From contig JADJEZ010000004.1 in the NCBI GenBank assembly GCA_016708825.1, positions 333,327 to 397,326 of the forward strand: DNA of 64,000 nucleotides. Reading direction: 5' to 3'. Position 1 is the stretch's first letter; each line of letters opens with the position of its first letter. The notes below the pieces were generated by a model. The model did no database searches and was not told where the DNA came from. It saw nothing but the letters and a program-made list of their open reading frames with translations. The stretch comes from Betaproteobacteria bacterium. GTDB taxonomy: Bacteria > Pseudomonadota > Gammaproteobacteria > Burkholderiales > Usitatibacteraceae. This document shows, in pieces, positions 53,931 to 60,842 of this stretch. Position numbers and translations under genes: made by a program.

Positions 53931-53953
53931 GTCTCGTTGCTCCCGGAAGGTTT

Positions 53954-54034
53954 GGGGTCAGGTTGAATTTTGAACCTGTCCCCATTGGCCAGGTGGTTCG
54001 AACCGGGGACAGGTTCAAAATTCAACCTGACCCC
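53954..54034. repeat. Inverted pair of identical 30-base REP-like palindromes
   Basis: Unit 53954-53983 (GGGGTCAGGTTGAA...TGTCCCC) and unit 54005-54034 are exact reverse complements over 30 bases with 21 bases between, the layout of a REPIN. The second unit contains the stop codon and last six codons (RGQVEF) of the next gene. Confidence 0.8.
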
Positions 54035-54674
54035 GAATCGGGCGAATCGTGCGCATCCGGCGCTCGAAGGTGTCGAGCTCGCGGAAGGCCACCACCCGCC
54101 TCCCGCGGTAGCGCGCGTAATCGGCGATGAATTCCGCCACGCCCGCGTAAGGCCCGGCGAGGTGCCCGGGGCGCTTGGAGTCCGCGAAGACGAAGACTTC
54201 TCCGCCGCGCTCGAAGACCGCCACCCAGTGACGGCGAAGCGTGTTGCCGGCGAGCGTCACCGGATCGAACTCGATCATCAGGTAGCGCGGACGGGAGGCG
54301 GGGTCGATGGCGCGAAGCGCCTCCACCCCGAACCTCGCGAGATCGACGCAGACGCCGCTGGGAGACGCGAAGAATGCCGCCGGCGCGTGAATGGGCAGGC
54401 GCTTGCGCTGGCGCTGCGATTCGGAAAGCGCCATCGCCCGCGGCAGGTCGTAGCGGAAGCGAGCCCCGATCCAGGCGTTCACGTCCTCCGCGCTTCGCCA
54501 CTTCGCGAGCGCTTCCTCCCAGGTCGCCGCGGCCGGGAAGGAAGCGGCGACCGCGGGCGGCGACTCGGGCGCGTCGGAAGCGGGGTCAGCCCGTTCCGTG
54601 AGCGGGGCGCAGGCGGCGAGGAGGGCGGCGAGGAGGGCGGCGAGGCTTCGCGCGCGAACCTGCCCGGCGTGCAT
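54015..54674 (-). CDS. Transglutaminase-like lipoprotein
   Basis: A 219-residue predicted lipoprotein (lipobox ALLAALLAACAP). The body shows a Cys-His-Asp order typical of transglutaminase/papain-like proteins: GVCVDLARFGVEALRAI, LRRHWVAVFERGG, VFVFADSKRPGHLAGPY. KWRSAEDVNAWIGARFRYDL precedes it. It may act on peptidoglycan or on envelope proteins. ATG 54674 is chosen because it gives a short signal. The last six codons and stop come from a REP-like unit, so the natural C-terminus may have been replaced. Confidence 0.7.
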   Translation of the reverse strand: MHAGQVRARSLAALLAALLAACAPLTERADPASDAPESPPAVAASFPAAATWEEALAKWRSAEDVNAWIGARFRYDLPRAMALSESQRQRKRLPIHAPAAFFASPSGVCVDLARFGVEALRAIDPASRPRYLMIEFDPVTLAGNTLRRHWVAVFERGGEVFVFADSKRPGHLAGPYAGVAEFIADYARYRGRRVVAFRELDTFERRMRTIRPIRGQVEF

Positions 54675-54715
54675 CGCGACCCTTCCCGCGGCAGTCGATC
54701 GATCCCCTCGCGCGG

Positions 54716-55360
54716 CTAGAAGCCGATCAGGTCGAGCCTGGTGAGCGTCGTGTGGACCCCGATTCGCGGCGCGTTGGCCAGGTGCCATGTCGTGTAAAGC
54801 TCGGCGAAGGGGTGGATCGACGACATGCCGTCCACCGGCAATATCACTTTGAAGCCGCGCTGCGCGGCGCCGGATGCCGTGTTGAGGACCGCGCCCTCCG
54901 CGGAAGTGCCGACCACGATCACCGTCTTGATCCCCTTTGCCTTCAGGATCTGCTCGAGGCTGGTGTTGAGGAACTTGTCCGGACCCGAGGAGACCGATGC
55001 TTCCTCGGCGCGCGCGGCCACCTCGGGAAGAATGTCGGTCAGCGGCTGTCCGGCGAGAGTGTGGACCACCATCATGCCCTTCTCGCGCGCCTGCCCGAGC
55101 AGGTGCTGGAGCCGGGGAACGGAAGCCACGCAGCGGGGCCGCGGACCGCAGATCTGCTTGACGATGTCCAGGACGAGAAGCGCGGTGTCCTTCGTGTCGA
55201 CCTTGACGGGCTTGAGCTCCGGCGCGGGCGGCGCCTTGATGTTCGCCCAGTCATCGACGATCGTCTGCCCCCGGGCTGCGTTCGCGAAGACGGACCCCGC
55301 CGCGGCGAGACCGAGGACGAAGGCGAGCTTGACTGCGCGGGATACGCTTGCGGATTCCAT
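54716..55360 (-). CDS. Exported isochorismatase-like protein lacking the catalytic cysteine
   Basis: A 214-residue protein with a signal peptide (VKLAFVLGLAAAGSVFANA). The isochorismatase/cysteine-hydrolase fold is visible: D65 in ALLVLDIVKQICG, K129 in SSGPDKFLN and the last strand VIVVGTSAEGAVLNTASGAA. The usual catalytic Cys (pattern t..CV..Ta) is replaced by Ala157. Enzyme activity through the normal mechanism is therefore unlikely, and a binding role or an altered reaction is possible. It stands alone with 113 bases to the next gene. Confidence 0.8.
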   Translation of the reverse strand: MESASVSRAVKLAFVLGLAAAGSVFANAARGQTIVDDWANIKAPPAPELKPVKVDTKDTALLVLDIVKQICGPRPRCVASVPRLQHLLGQAREKGMMVVHTLAGQPLTDILPEVAARAEEASVSSGPDKFLNTSLEQILKAKGIKTVIVVGTSAEGAVLNTASGAAQRGFKVILPVDGMSSIHPFAELYTTWHLANAPRIGVHTTLTRLDLIGF

Positions 55361-55473
55361 GTTCTCTCCTTGAGTACGGGTGAAGTCGATGACGGATGTG
55401 TCCCTCGGGCGTCATTCAGCCAGCAATCGGGCGATTTTGTCCATGACACCCGACGGCACTTCGGGCCTCCCCG

Positions 55474-55935
55474 TCAGCCCGCGAGGCGCCTTTCCAGGTA
55501 CACGCTCGTGTCGTTGGGCGGGTAGGCGCCGAAGGGGCCGCACCGCGCGTAGCCGAGCCGCGCGTAGAGCGCGAGCGCCTCGTGCTGCCGGATTCCCGTC
55601 TCCAGCCGCATGACATCGTAGCCGCGCCCGGCGGCGAGATCCTCGAGGAAGCGCACGAGCGCCTGCGCGATGCCTCGGCCGCGCGAGGCGGGGCGCACGA
55701 ACATGCGCTTCAATTCCGCGTAGCCGTCGAGGAAGGCGACGCCGCCGCAGCCGTGGGCGAGGCCGTGCTCGTCCCGGGCCAGCGCGAAACGGATGTGGGG
55801 CAGGCGCAGGGCCGCGACATCCAGGCCGAAACGGCTTTCCGGCGGGTAGAGCTGGGCGAGGTGCCCGTCGAGTTCGCCGATGAGCGCGACCGCGTCGGGG
55901 TGGTCCACGGGTTCGATCGCCACCGTGCAGTTCAT
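55474..55935 (-). CDS. GNAT-family N-acetyltransferase
   Basis: A 153-residue acetyltransferase that transfers acetyl from acetyl-CoA to an amine. Motif A is FVRPASRGRGIAQALVRFLE and motif B VMRLETGIRQHEALALYARL. It overlaps the upstream START-like gene by four bases and is the last gene of the operon headed by abiEi. Substrate unknown. Confidence 0.88.
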   Translation of the reverse strand: MNCTVAIEPVDHPDAVALIGELDGHLAQLYPPESRFGLDVAALRLPHIRFALARDEHGLAHGCGGVAFLDGYAELKRMFVRPASRGRGIAQALVRFLEDLAAGRGYDVMRLETGIRQHEALALYARLGYARCGPFGAYPPNDTSVYLERRLAG

Positions 55936-56408
55936 CGCGGCACGGAGAGCGCCTTGCCGTGGCGGAGGTAGTGGTTCAGCCGCGCTTCCCAGTCCTCCAT
56001 CGACTTGCGGTACGAGGCCTCGTCGAAGGCGGCCAAGAACGCATCTCCCCGGGGCCCCAGGCTCGTGTGCGAGTAGGTGACGTCCGCTTCCGAGCCGCCG
56101 GGCGCGGGACGAAGCTGGATCGAGAGGCGGCAGGCGGTGAGGCCGGGCGTGATCTTGATCATCTCCACGAAGCCCGCCGCGCTCTCGTGACGCGTGACAG
56201 ACCAGACGGCTTCGGTACCGTCGGATTTGGTGGTGAATACGCAGTCGGGCTCGGCGAGGCGGGAACTGGAGATGACGAGCGTGGGATTCCAGCCCTCCAT
56301 CCAGTCCGCCTCGCGCACGGGGCAGAGGAGGGGGAACACGAACTCGGGCGCGGCGACGAGGCGCTGGGTGAAGGTCCGCGTGGCGCGGTTGGGTTTCGCG
56401 ATCTTCAT
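55932..56408 (-). CDS. SRPBCC/START-like ligand-binding domain protein
   Basis: A 158-residue protein resembling polyketide-cyclase/START-like proteins: RLVAAPEFVFPLLCPVREAD, WMEGWNPTLVISSS, VFTTKSDGTEAVWSVTRHE and VTYSHTSLGPRGDAFLAAF. These helix-grip folds bind hydrophobic ligands or act as accessory factors. Overlaps the UPF0149 fragment upstream and the GNAT gene downstream by four bases each. Confidence 0.75.
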   Translation of the reverse strand: MKIAKPNRATRTFTQRLVAAPEFVFPLLCPVREADWMEGWNPTLVISSSRLAEPDCVFTTKSDGTEAVWSVTRHESAAGFVEMIKITPGLTACRLSIQLRPAPGGSEADVTYSHTSLGPRGDAFLAAFDEASYRKSMEDWEARLNHYLRHGKALSVPR

Positions 56409-56593
56409 GGAAGGTCCCGGCCCTCTTCTGTTCGGTGGGGCATGATGGTCTTGGAGCCGCAGATGATCGCCGTCAGGAAGCCATCCAGGGTCGAGATGTC
56501 CATCGACTCTTCGCTTCCCTCGGCGTCCAGCAGAAACCGGTCCAGTTCCTCGATTTCAGCGCCCGTCAACGGACCCGGGATGGTCGGTTTCAT
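56405..56593 (-). CDS. Truncated UPF0149/YecA-family protein
   Basis: A 62-residue protein with the N-terminal YecA/UPF0149 pattern: TGAEIEELDRFLLDA and MDISTLDGFLTAIICGSKTI. The rest of the usual 180-220 residue protein, including the SEC-C metal-binding tail, is missing; it ends MPHRTEEGRDLP. Whether the cut is real or a frameshift is unclear, but the stop overlaps the next start by exactly four bases, which supports a real short gene. It overlaps abiEii by four bases. Confidence 0.65.
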   Translation of the reverse strand: MKPTIPGPLTGAEIEELDRFLLDAEGSEESMDISTLDGFLTAIICGSKTIMPHRTEEGRDLP

Positions 56594-57468
56594 CGCGGCT
56601 CGGTGGCAGTAGGTGTGCGCGCGGCAAGTCCGATCGCCGGTCCAAACGCGGACCTGATTCGCGCGACCACCTCGGCCAGCGGGATCATCGCGAGATCGCT
56701 CTTCCTGAAGAACGCAGTCCACAGGGCTTGTCTCGAAGGATCGGCAGAGAATTCATCGGAAAGCCCGATCGGCAATTCCGTGGGCACCGTCATGCCGCGC
56801 CGCGTGAACGTTGCGAAGATCGCCTGGGCGAGGATAGTCGCATCCAGTGATTCGCGATCGAGCATCACCCAGAGATCGAGGTAGTCCTTGACTCGGCTGT
56901 TGGTCATGCCGAGCAGGGCGATGGCGTGAAGCTTTTCCGAAACGACGGTGTAGACCGGATAGGTCCGCAACCGCGGCGCGGGAATATCCTCGAGCAGGAC
57001 GGGGTACTCGGACTGAACCGGGCCAGGCGTGACCGCGTCACCAAAGCCGATGTCGATCTGCGTCCTGCAGCGAGCGCCGGCCAGGTTGCCAGTCATCACG
57101 ACCCGGGCACCTGCGTAACCCGCCTCCTTGCGAATCTCCTCGGCGCTTACACTCCCGGAATCGAAGGTGATCCCGTCATCGACCGCAATGGAGGCAATGT
57201 CACGGAATGTCCGGCCGATCGATTGGAGATCGCTCGGCCCGAAACCGAGCAGGTCGGCATCCCGAGTCGGCCGGTGCGGCATGTCGTACCAAAGCGTGAA
57301 GAGCAATGCGCCCTTGAGCAGGAAGCGATCCGCGTGTGGGGACCGGCCCAGGCGGTACAGAAAGCGCTCCAGCGCGTAGCGGACGAGAACTTGGTCGAAG
57401 TTCGATCCTTCCGCCTTCGCGATGTTCAGCAGGCGTGCCCGTACCGATGCCGCGAGATCCTTGCTCAT
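56590..57468 (-). CDS. abiEii: Toxin of the AbiE system (AbiEii, nucleotidyltransferase)
   Basis: A 292-residue nucleotidyltransferase-like toxin. The motif LLKGALLFTLWYDMPHRPTR followed by DADLLGFG supplies the polymerase-beta-type acidic residues. RTQIDIGFGDAV and VVSEKLHAIALLGMTNSRVK then DYLDLW complete the family pattern. In AbiE systems the toxin stops growth after phage infection. ATG 57468 overlaps the antitoxin stop (ATGA). Confidence 0.92.
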   Translation of the reverse strand: MSKDLAASVRARLLNIAKAEGSNFDQVLVRYALERFLYRLGRSPHADRFLLKGALLFTLWYDMPHRPTRDADLLGFGPSDLQSIGRTFRDIASIAVDDGITFDSGSVSAEEIRKEAGYAGARVVMTGNLAGARCRTQIDIGFGDAVTPGPVQSEYPVLLEDIPAPRLRTYPVYTVVSEKLHAIALLGMTNSRVKDYLDLWVMLDRESLDATILAQAIFATFTRRGMTVPTELPIGLSDEFSADPSRQALWTAFFRKSDLAMIPLAEVVARIRSAFGPAIGLAARTPTATEPR

Positions 57469-58073
57469 TCGACCGCTTCGAGGTAAGGGCGCATGACATT
57501 GGCGACGCGACAGATCTTGGCAAACCGCCAGAGGTCGTCTGCGGAGGCTTTCTTTCGCGATCGCGCATCCCTGAGCGCCTCCAGGGCCACGTCGAGGCCG
57601 ATCTTGTTCCGGTGCTTGAAGCAATCGGCGACGGTCTTTGCGACGCTGTACACGCGCAGGTCGACCTGATCGATGCGGTGCGTTTCGATTCCCTGCGTGA
57701 AAGCGTCGCCCGAGTATTGAATGAGCTTGACCGGCGGGTATTCCATTCTCGGGGCGCGGCTTCCCTGCGGCAGGGCGATCCAGACCTGCCGCGGAAGTTG
57801 CGTGGTCAGCCCGTGGAATTGCAGGGCCGTGAGCAGGCAGAAGACTGCTTGTGGCGCCCGGGCCGCCACGATGGCCAGGCTTTCGCTTTCGGAGAAGGGG
57901 GTCTCGGCAAGCCGGTAGAGGCCGCGCCCGGCTTTCGCGAGCTTGCCGCCAGCCACGAGGCGGGTGAGATAGACCCTTGGAATTCCAAGCTCCGCCAGGT
58001 CACTGGGGCGCAGAAGGCCTTTCCGCAGGGCCAGCTGCAGAAGGCGTTCGGTATGGCTTTGCCTGGAAAGCAT
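57465..58073 (-). CDS. abiEi: Antitoxin/regulator of the AbiE system (AbiEi)
   Basis: A 202-residue AbiEi family protein. It has a winged-helix N-terminus (LLQLALRKGLLRPSDLAELG, VYLTRLVAGGKLAKAGRG) and a C-terminal antitoxin domain with PRQVWIALPQGSRAPRME and VYSVAKTVADCFKHRNKIG. AbiEi binds inverted repeats in its own promoter; two palindromes lie just upstream at 58099-58124. It heads a five-gene operon. Confidence 0.93.
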   Translation of the reverse strand: MLSRQSHTERLLQLALRKGLLRPSDLAELGIPRVYLTRLVAGGKLAKAGRGLYRLAETPFSESESLAIVAARAPQAVFCLLTALQFHGLTTQLPRQVWIALPQGSRAPRMEYPPVKLIQYSGDAFTQGIETHRIDQVDLRVYSVAKTVADCFKHRNKIGLDVALEALRDARSRKKASADDLWRFAKICRVANVMRPYLEAVE

Positions 58074-58098
58074 GATGCGGCATTATGTTCCGAAGTGA

Positions 58099-58124
58099 CT
58101 TTACTTGTAAAGATATTACGTAAT
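58099..58124 (-). promoter_or_regulatory. Palindromes and promoter before abiEi
   Basis: CTTTAC-TT-GTAAAG at 58099-58112 and ATTACGTAAT at 58115-58124 form two dyads 26-51 bases before the abiEi start. On the minus strand TTTACA and, 18 bases on, CATAAT fit a sigma-70 promoter overlapping the first dyad. This is the layout expected for AbiEi autorepression. Confidence 0.55.
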
Positions 58125-58184
58125 TAAGAAACAAAGCGCCGATCCGAGGTCGCATCGATTCGCGAGCCCGAACATTGCGCCGGC

Positions 58185-58892
58185 TCAGCGCAGGTAGGGC
58201 TCGAAGAACGCCTTGGGAGAGCCGCAGCCTTTCTCGACGAAGACCTTTTCGTTCCCCGTGATCCTCTCCAGCGGGCTCATCACCACCTGGTGGCGATACG
58301 CGGGATCGGTGGTCGCCTTGCGCATCCGGTTCCACTCGGCGGCGAGGCGATCGGCCGCGACGAGGAAGCGCGGGACGCTCTTCCAGGCGCAAAGATTGGT
58401 CGAACTCATCGGGTGATTCGCGTAACTCGCCGCGAGGTTGGCCGACATGGCGGTATCGGCTTCGGTCGCCCCGCGCTTGAGCTTCACGGCCTGGTCCTGG
58501 TACGGCCAGGCGGTCAGTTCGTCCAGGTCGGCGTTGGGCCTCACGGAATGGATAAGGGGGAGCAGGACATATCCCGGCTTGAGGATGACCATCGTCGGGC
58601 TCTCGTAGTTCGTGTTCAGGAAGAAGGGCTGCCGGGAAAACGCCTGTTCCGGAAAGCGAACCTCTCCCGCCCCGTCGGTGGCGGCCTCGGCGACCCAGAG
58701 CGTGGCGTGCTTGCCGCCGTGCCCCGTCCACGTGCCCTCCCTGGCCTTCGCGTAGAAGATGACCAGCGCGCCGGCGACGGGGCTGCCGTCCTGCGCGTCC
58801 ACGACCTTCATGCGCACGGGCGGCATGGTGGCCGCATGACCCGCGAAGGACAGGCAGAAAAGCAGGATGCCAAGCAGGTGCGCCCTGTTCAT
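58185..58892 (-). CDS. Exported hypothetical protein with carboxypeptidase-regulatory-like N-terminus
   Basis: A 235-residue protein with signal peptide MNRAHLLGILLFCLSFAGHA. PPVRMKVVDAQDGSPVAGAL and VIFYAKAREGTW followed by GAGEVRFPEQAF look like a carboxypeptidase-regulatory (beta-sandwich) domain. The C-terminal part, with HPMSSTNLCAWKSVPRFLVA and VFVEKGCGSPKAFFEPYL, has two cysteines that may pair. The family is widespread in betaproteobacteria to my recollection, but without known function. It follows the tyrosine-phosphatase-like gene by 10 bases on the same strand. Confidence 0.68.
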   Translation of the reverse strand: MNRAHLLGILLFCLSFAGHAATMPPVRMKVVDAQDGSPVAGALVIFYAKAREGTWTGHGGKHATLWVAEAATDGAGEVRFPEQAFSRQPFFLNTNYESPTMVILKPGYVLLPLIHSVRPNADLDELTAWPYQDQAVKLKRGATEADTAMSANLAASYANHPMSSTNLCAWKSVPRFLVAADRLAAEWNRMRKATTDPAYRHQVVMSPLERITGNEKVFVEKGCGSPKAFFEPYLR

Positions 58893-58902
58893 CGATGGAT
58901 CC

Positions 58903-59499
58903 TCAGGGGAGTTCGAACTTGACGCCGTGCCGGGCCAGCACGCCGGCGATGAAGCCCTTCCACGGATCCCGTGGAATCCAGATTCTTTCGACGTCCTGCC
59001 ACGCCGCGTCGGGATTCTCCCGGCCCTCGACGGTGCGGTACAGGAACGTCATCGCCGAGGCGCGCAGGTTTACCTGGCAGTGCACGAGGATCTTGCGCGT
59101 GCCCAGCGCCTTCATCACCGCGGAGAAGGTCTCGAAATCGCGCGCCGTGGGATCGCTGAAGACGATCGGGATGTTCACGAACACGATTCCCTGGCTGCCG
59201 ACGATGTGGGCTTCGTCGCGAACGGCGTCGGAGACCGTGGGGGGAGCGAGGTAGACGACGGCCTCGATTCCCTGCGCCTTGAGTCCCGCGAGCGACTTCG
59301 GGCCCGGCTGCCCGGAGGTGTAGATCGAAGGCGAGACCTGGACGAGATTCGGCGGGGGATCGGGCCAGGACTGCGCCCGCGCGGAAACCGCTGCCGTGGC
59401 GAGTGCGCAGGCGAGCAGGGTGCCTCGTGCCCAGGCCGAAAGCCCGGAGCGGAACGGGCGAACCGGGGACGGATCGCGGTTCGCGGAATCCGTGCCCAT
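58903..59499 (-). CDS. Exported dual-specificity/tyrosine phosphatase-like protein
   Basis: A 198-residue protein (203 if GTG 59514 is used, which overlaps the merR stop as GTGA). The signal peptide region is GTLLACALATAAVSARA. Domain start PNLVQVSPSIYTSGQPGPKS is typical of the DUF442 / phosphatase-like family. The active-site loop is HCQVNLRAS with Cys and Arg separated by four residues, one fewer than the classical C-x5-R. Export of such a phosphatase is unusual. Probably in one transcript with merR. Confidence 0.72.
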   Translation of the reverse strand: MGTDSANRDPSPVRPFRSGLSAWARGTLLACALATAAVSARAQSWPDPPPNLVQVSPSIYTSGQPGPKSLAGLKAQGIEAVVYLAPPTVSDAVRDEAHIVGSQGIVFVNIPIVFSDPTARDFETFSAVMKALGTRKILVHCQVNLRASAMTFLYRTVEGRENPDAAWQDVERIWIPRDPWKGFIAGVLARHGVKFELP

Positions 59500-59510
59500 G
59501 CGCAGGCGGT

Positions 59511-59942
59511 TCACGGGCGCGGCCTCCTCGCGGGCTTCTTCCCGCCGCGCCCGCCCAGCCCCCCGGCCGAGGCGATCCCCATGAGGCGCCGGAAGGTGGG
59601 GCACTCGAGATGGCTCTTCGCCGGGCAGGCGGCGGCGTGCTGCAGGCCGTCTCGCATGGCGGCGAGGCGCCGGATCGTGCCGTCGATCTCCTCGGCCTTC
59701 GCCGCGAGCGCCCTGCGGTCGATCCGCGGCCGGCCGTCGGGGGCGAACATCGCGGCGATCTCGTCCAGCGAAAAGCCCGCGGCGCGCCCGAGGGCGATCA
59801 AGGCCAGCCGATCCAGCACGCCCTCGCCGAACACGCGGCGCAGGCCGCTGCGGCCGGTGGAGACGATCAGGCCCTTCTCCTCGTAGAAGCGCAGCGCCGA
59901 CGCCGGGACGCCGGAGCGCTTCGCCACCTCGCTTATGTCCAT
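59511..59942 (-). CDS. MerR-family transcriptional regulator
   Basis: A 143-residue regulator. The winged-helix start is MDISEVAKRSGVPASALRFY, followed by EEKGLIVSTGRSGLRRVF and GRAAGFSLDEIAAMFAPDG. The dimer helix ends with the effector region CPAKSHLECPTF, which holds two cysteines that could sense a metal or redox state. It is divergent from the DUF2938 gene. A 23-base dyad with MerR-like spacing lies between the starts, so it likely controls DUF2938/DUF2798 and itself. Confidence 0.88.
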   Translation of the reverse strand: MDISEVAKRSGVPASALRFYEEKGLIVSTGRSGLRRVFGEGVLDRLALIALGRAAGFSLDEIAAMFAPDGRPRIDRRALAAKAEEIDGTIRRLAAMRDGLQHAAACPAKSHLECPTFRRLMGIASAGGLGGRGGKKPARRPRP

Positions 59943-59953
59943 TGAAAAAACCC

Positions 59954-59976
59954 CTTGACCTCAAGTTGACTTCAAG
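59954..59976 (+). promoter_or_regulatory. Candidate MerR-type operator between merR and the DUF2938 gene
   Basis: The arms CTTGA (59954-59958) and TCAAG (59972-59976) frame the centre CCTCAAGTTGACT. TTGACC could be the -35, and the centre CCTCAAGTTGACT resembles the SoxR-box half CCTCAAGTTAACT. It lies 50 bases before ATG 60027 of the rightward gene. Confidence 0.45.
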
Positions 59977-60026
59977 TGGCACTGTGCCGTCATCGCCTCT
60001 CGAAGGCAAGGACCAAGGAGATGGAA

Positions 60027-60519
60027 ATGGACTACGTGAGATGCGCCCTGTTCGTGGGCGTGGGCGCGACGGCGGTGATGGACCTGTGGGGGTTCGCGCG
60101 CAGGCCGCTGCTGGGAATCGCCCCGCCCGACTATGCAATGGTGGGGCGGTGGATCGGCCACATGGCGGGCGGGCGCTTTCGCCACGACGCGATCGCCAAG
60201 GCAGCGCCGGTGCGGTGGCGAGCGCGCGATCGGGTGGGCGTTCCACTACCTCTCCGGAATCGCGTTCGCCTCCCTGCTGATCGCCATCTGGGGAGCCGCG
60301 TGGATCCGCGAGCCTTCGCTCGGCCCCGCGCTCGTGGTCGGCATCGGCACCGTGGCCGCGCCGTTCCTCCTGATGCAGCCGGGGATGGGCGCGGGCATTG
60401 CCGCGAGCCGCACGCCGCGCCCTTCAGCCGCGCGGATCCAGAGCCTCGTCACGCACGCCGTCTTCGGTCTCGGGCTGTATTGGGCCGGTCTCGCGGCGAG
60501 CTACCTGCGTTCCATCTGA
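60027..60519 (+). CDS. DUF2938 family membrane protein, one frameshift
   Basis: About 164 residues with four membrane helices. MDYVRCALFVGVGATAVMDL and GRWIGHMAGGRFRHDAIAKA form the first part. After an indel near 60222 the protein goes on with RAIGWAFHYLSGIAFASLLI, VVGIGTVAAPFLLMQPGMGA and HAVFGLGLYWAGLAASYL. The DUF2938 function is unknown. ATG 60027 is chosen because AAGGAG stands at the right distance; the ATG two codons earlier is too close. Next to the MerR regulator and a DUF2798 gene, the usual companions. Confidence 0.8.
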
Positions 60520-60565
60520 AGTCGCAACACCTTCAATCGTTTCATCAACCGCAAAGGAGAAAGAA

Positions 60566-60790
60566 ATGCGCATTCCCGCTCGATTCGCCCCGATCGTCTT
60601 CGGGGCCTTGCTCTCGGCCATCATGGTGGCACTCGTCTCGGCCTTCGTCCTCGTGACCACACAGGGGTTCCACGCGGGGCTTCCCGCGCAGTGGCTCAGG
60701 AGTTGTGCCGCGACCTGGCCGGTGGCTTTCCCGACGGTGACGCTGGTGGCGCCTTGGGTGAGGAGGGTGGTGGGGAGGGTAACAGGCTAA
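60566..60790 (+). CDS. DUF2798 family small membrane protein
   Basis: A 74-residue protein with two membrane helices (PIVFGALLSAIMVALVSAFV and ATWPVAFPTVTLVAPWV) and the basic end RRVVGRVTG. Matches DUF2798, a small family of unknown role that accompanies MerR-controlled membrane genes. Good ribosome site AAAGGAG before ATG 60566. After its stop the base composition changes sharply; 60791-60842 holds nothing I can identify. Confidence 0.85.
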   Translation: MRIPARFAPIVFGALLSAIMVALVSAFVLVTTQGFHAGLPAQWLRSCAATWPVAFPTVTLVAPWVRRVVGRVTG

Positions 60791-60842
60791 TTTCCGTGCT
60801 GTGGATTACAAGCAATGCCAGAACGCCCAGACGTACACCAAA

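Noticed and set aside
53990..54010. tRNA-like TTCGAA loop
   Set aside because: No cloverleaf around it; the sequence belongs to the REP-like repeats and their spacer.
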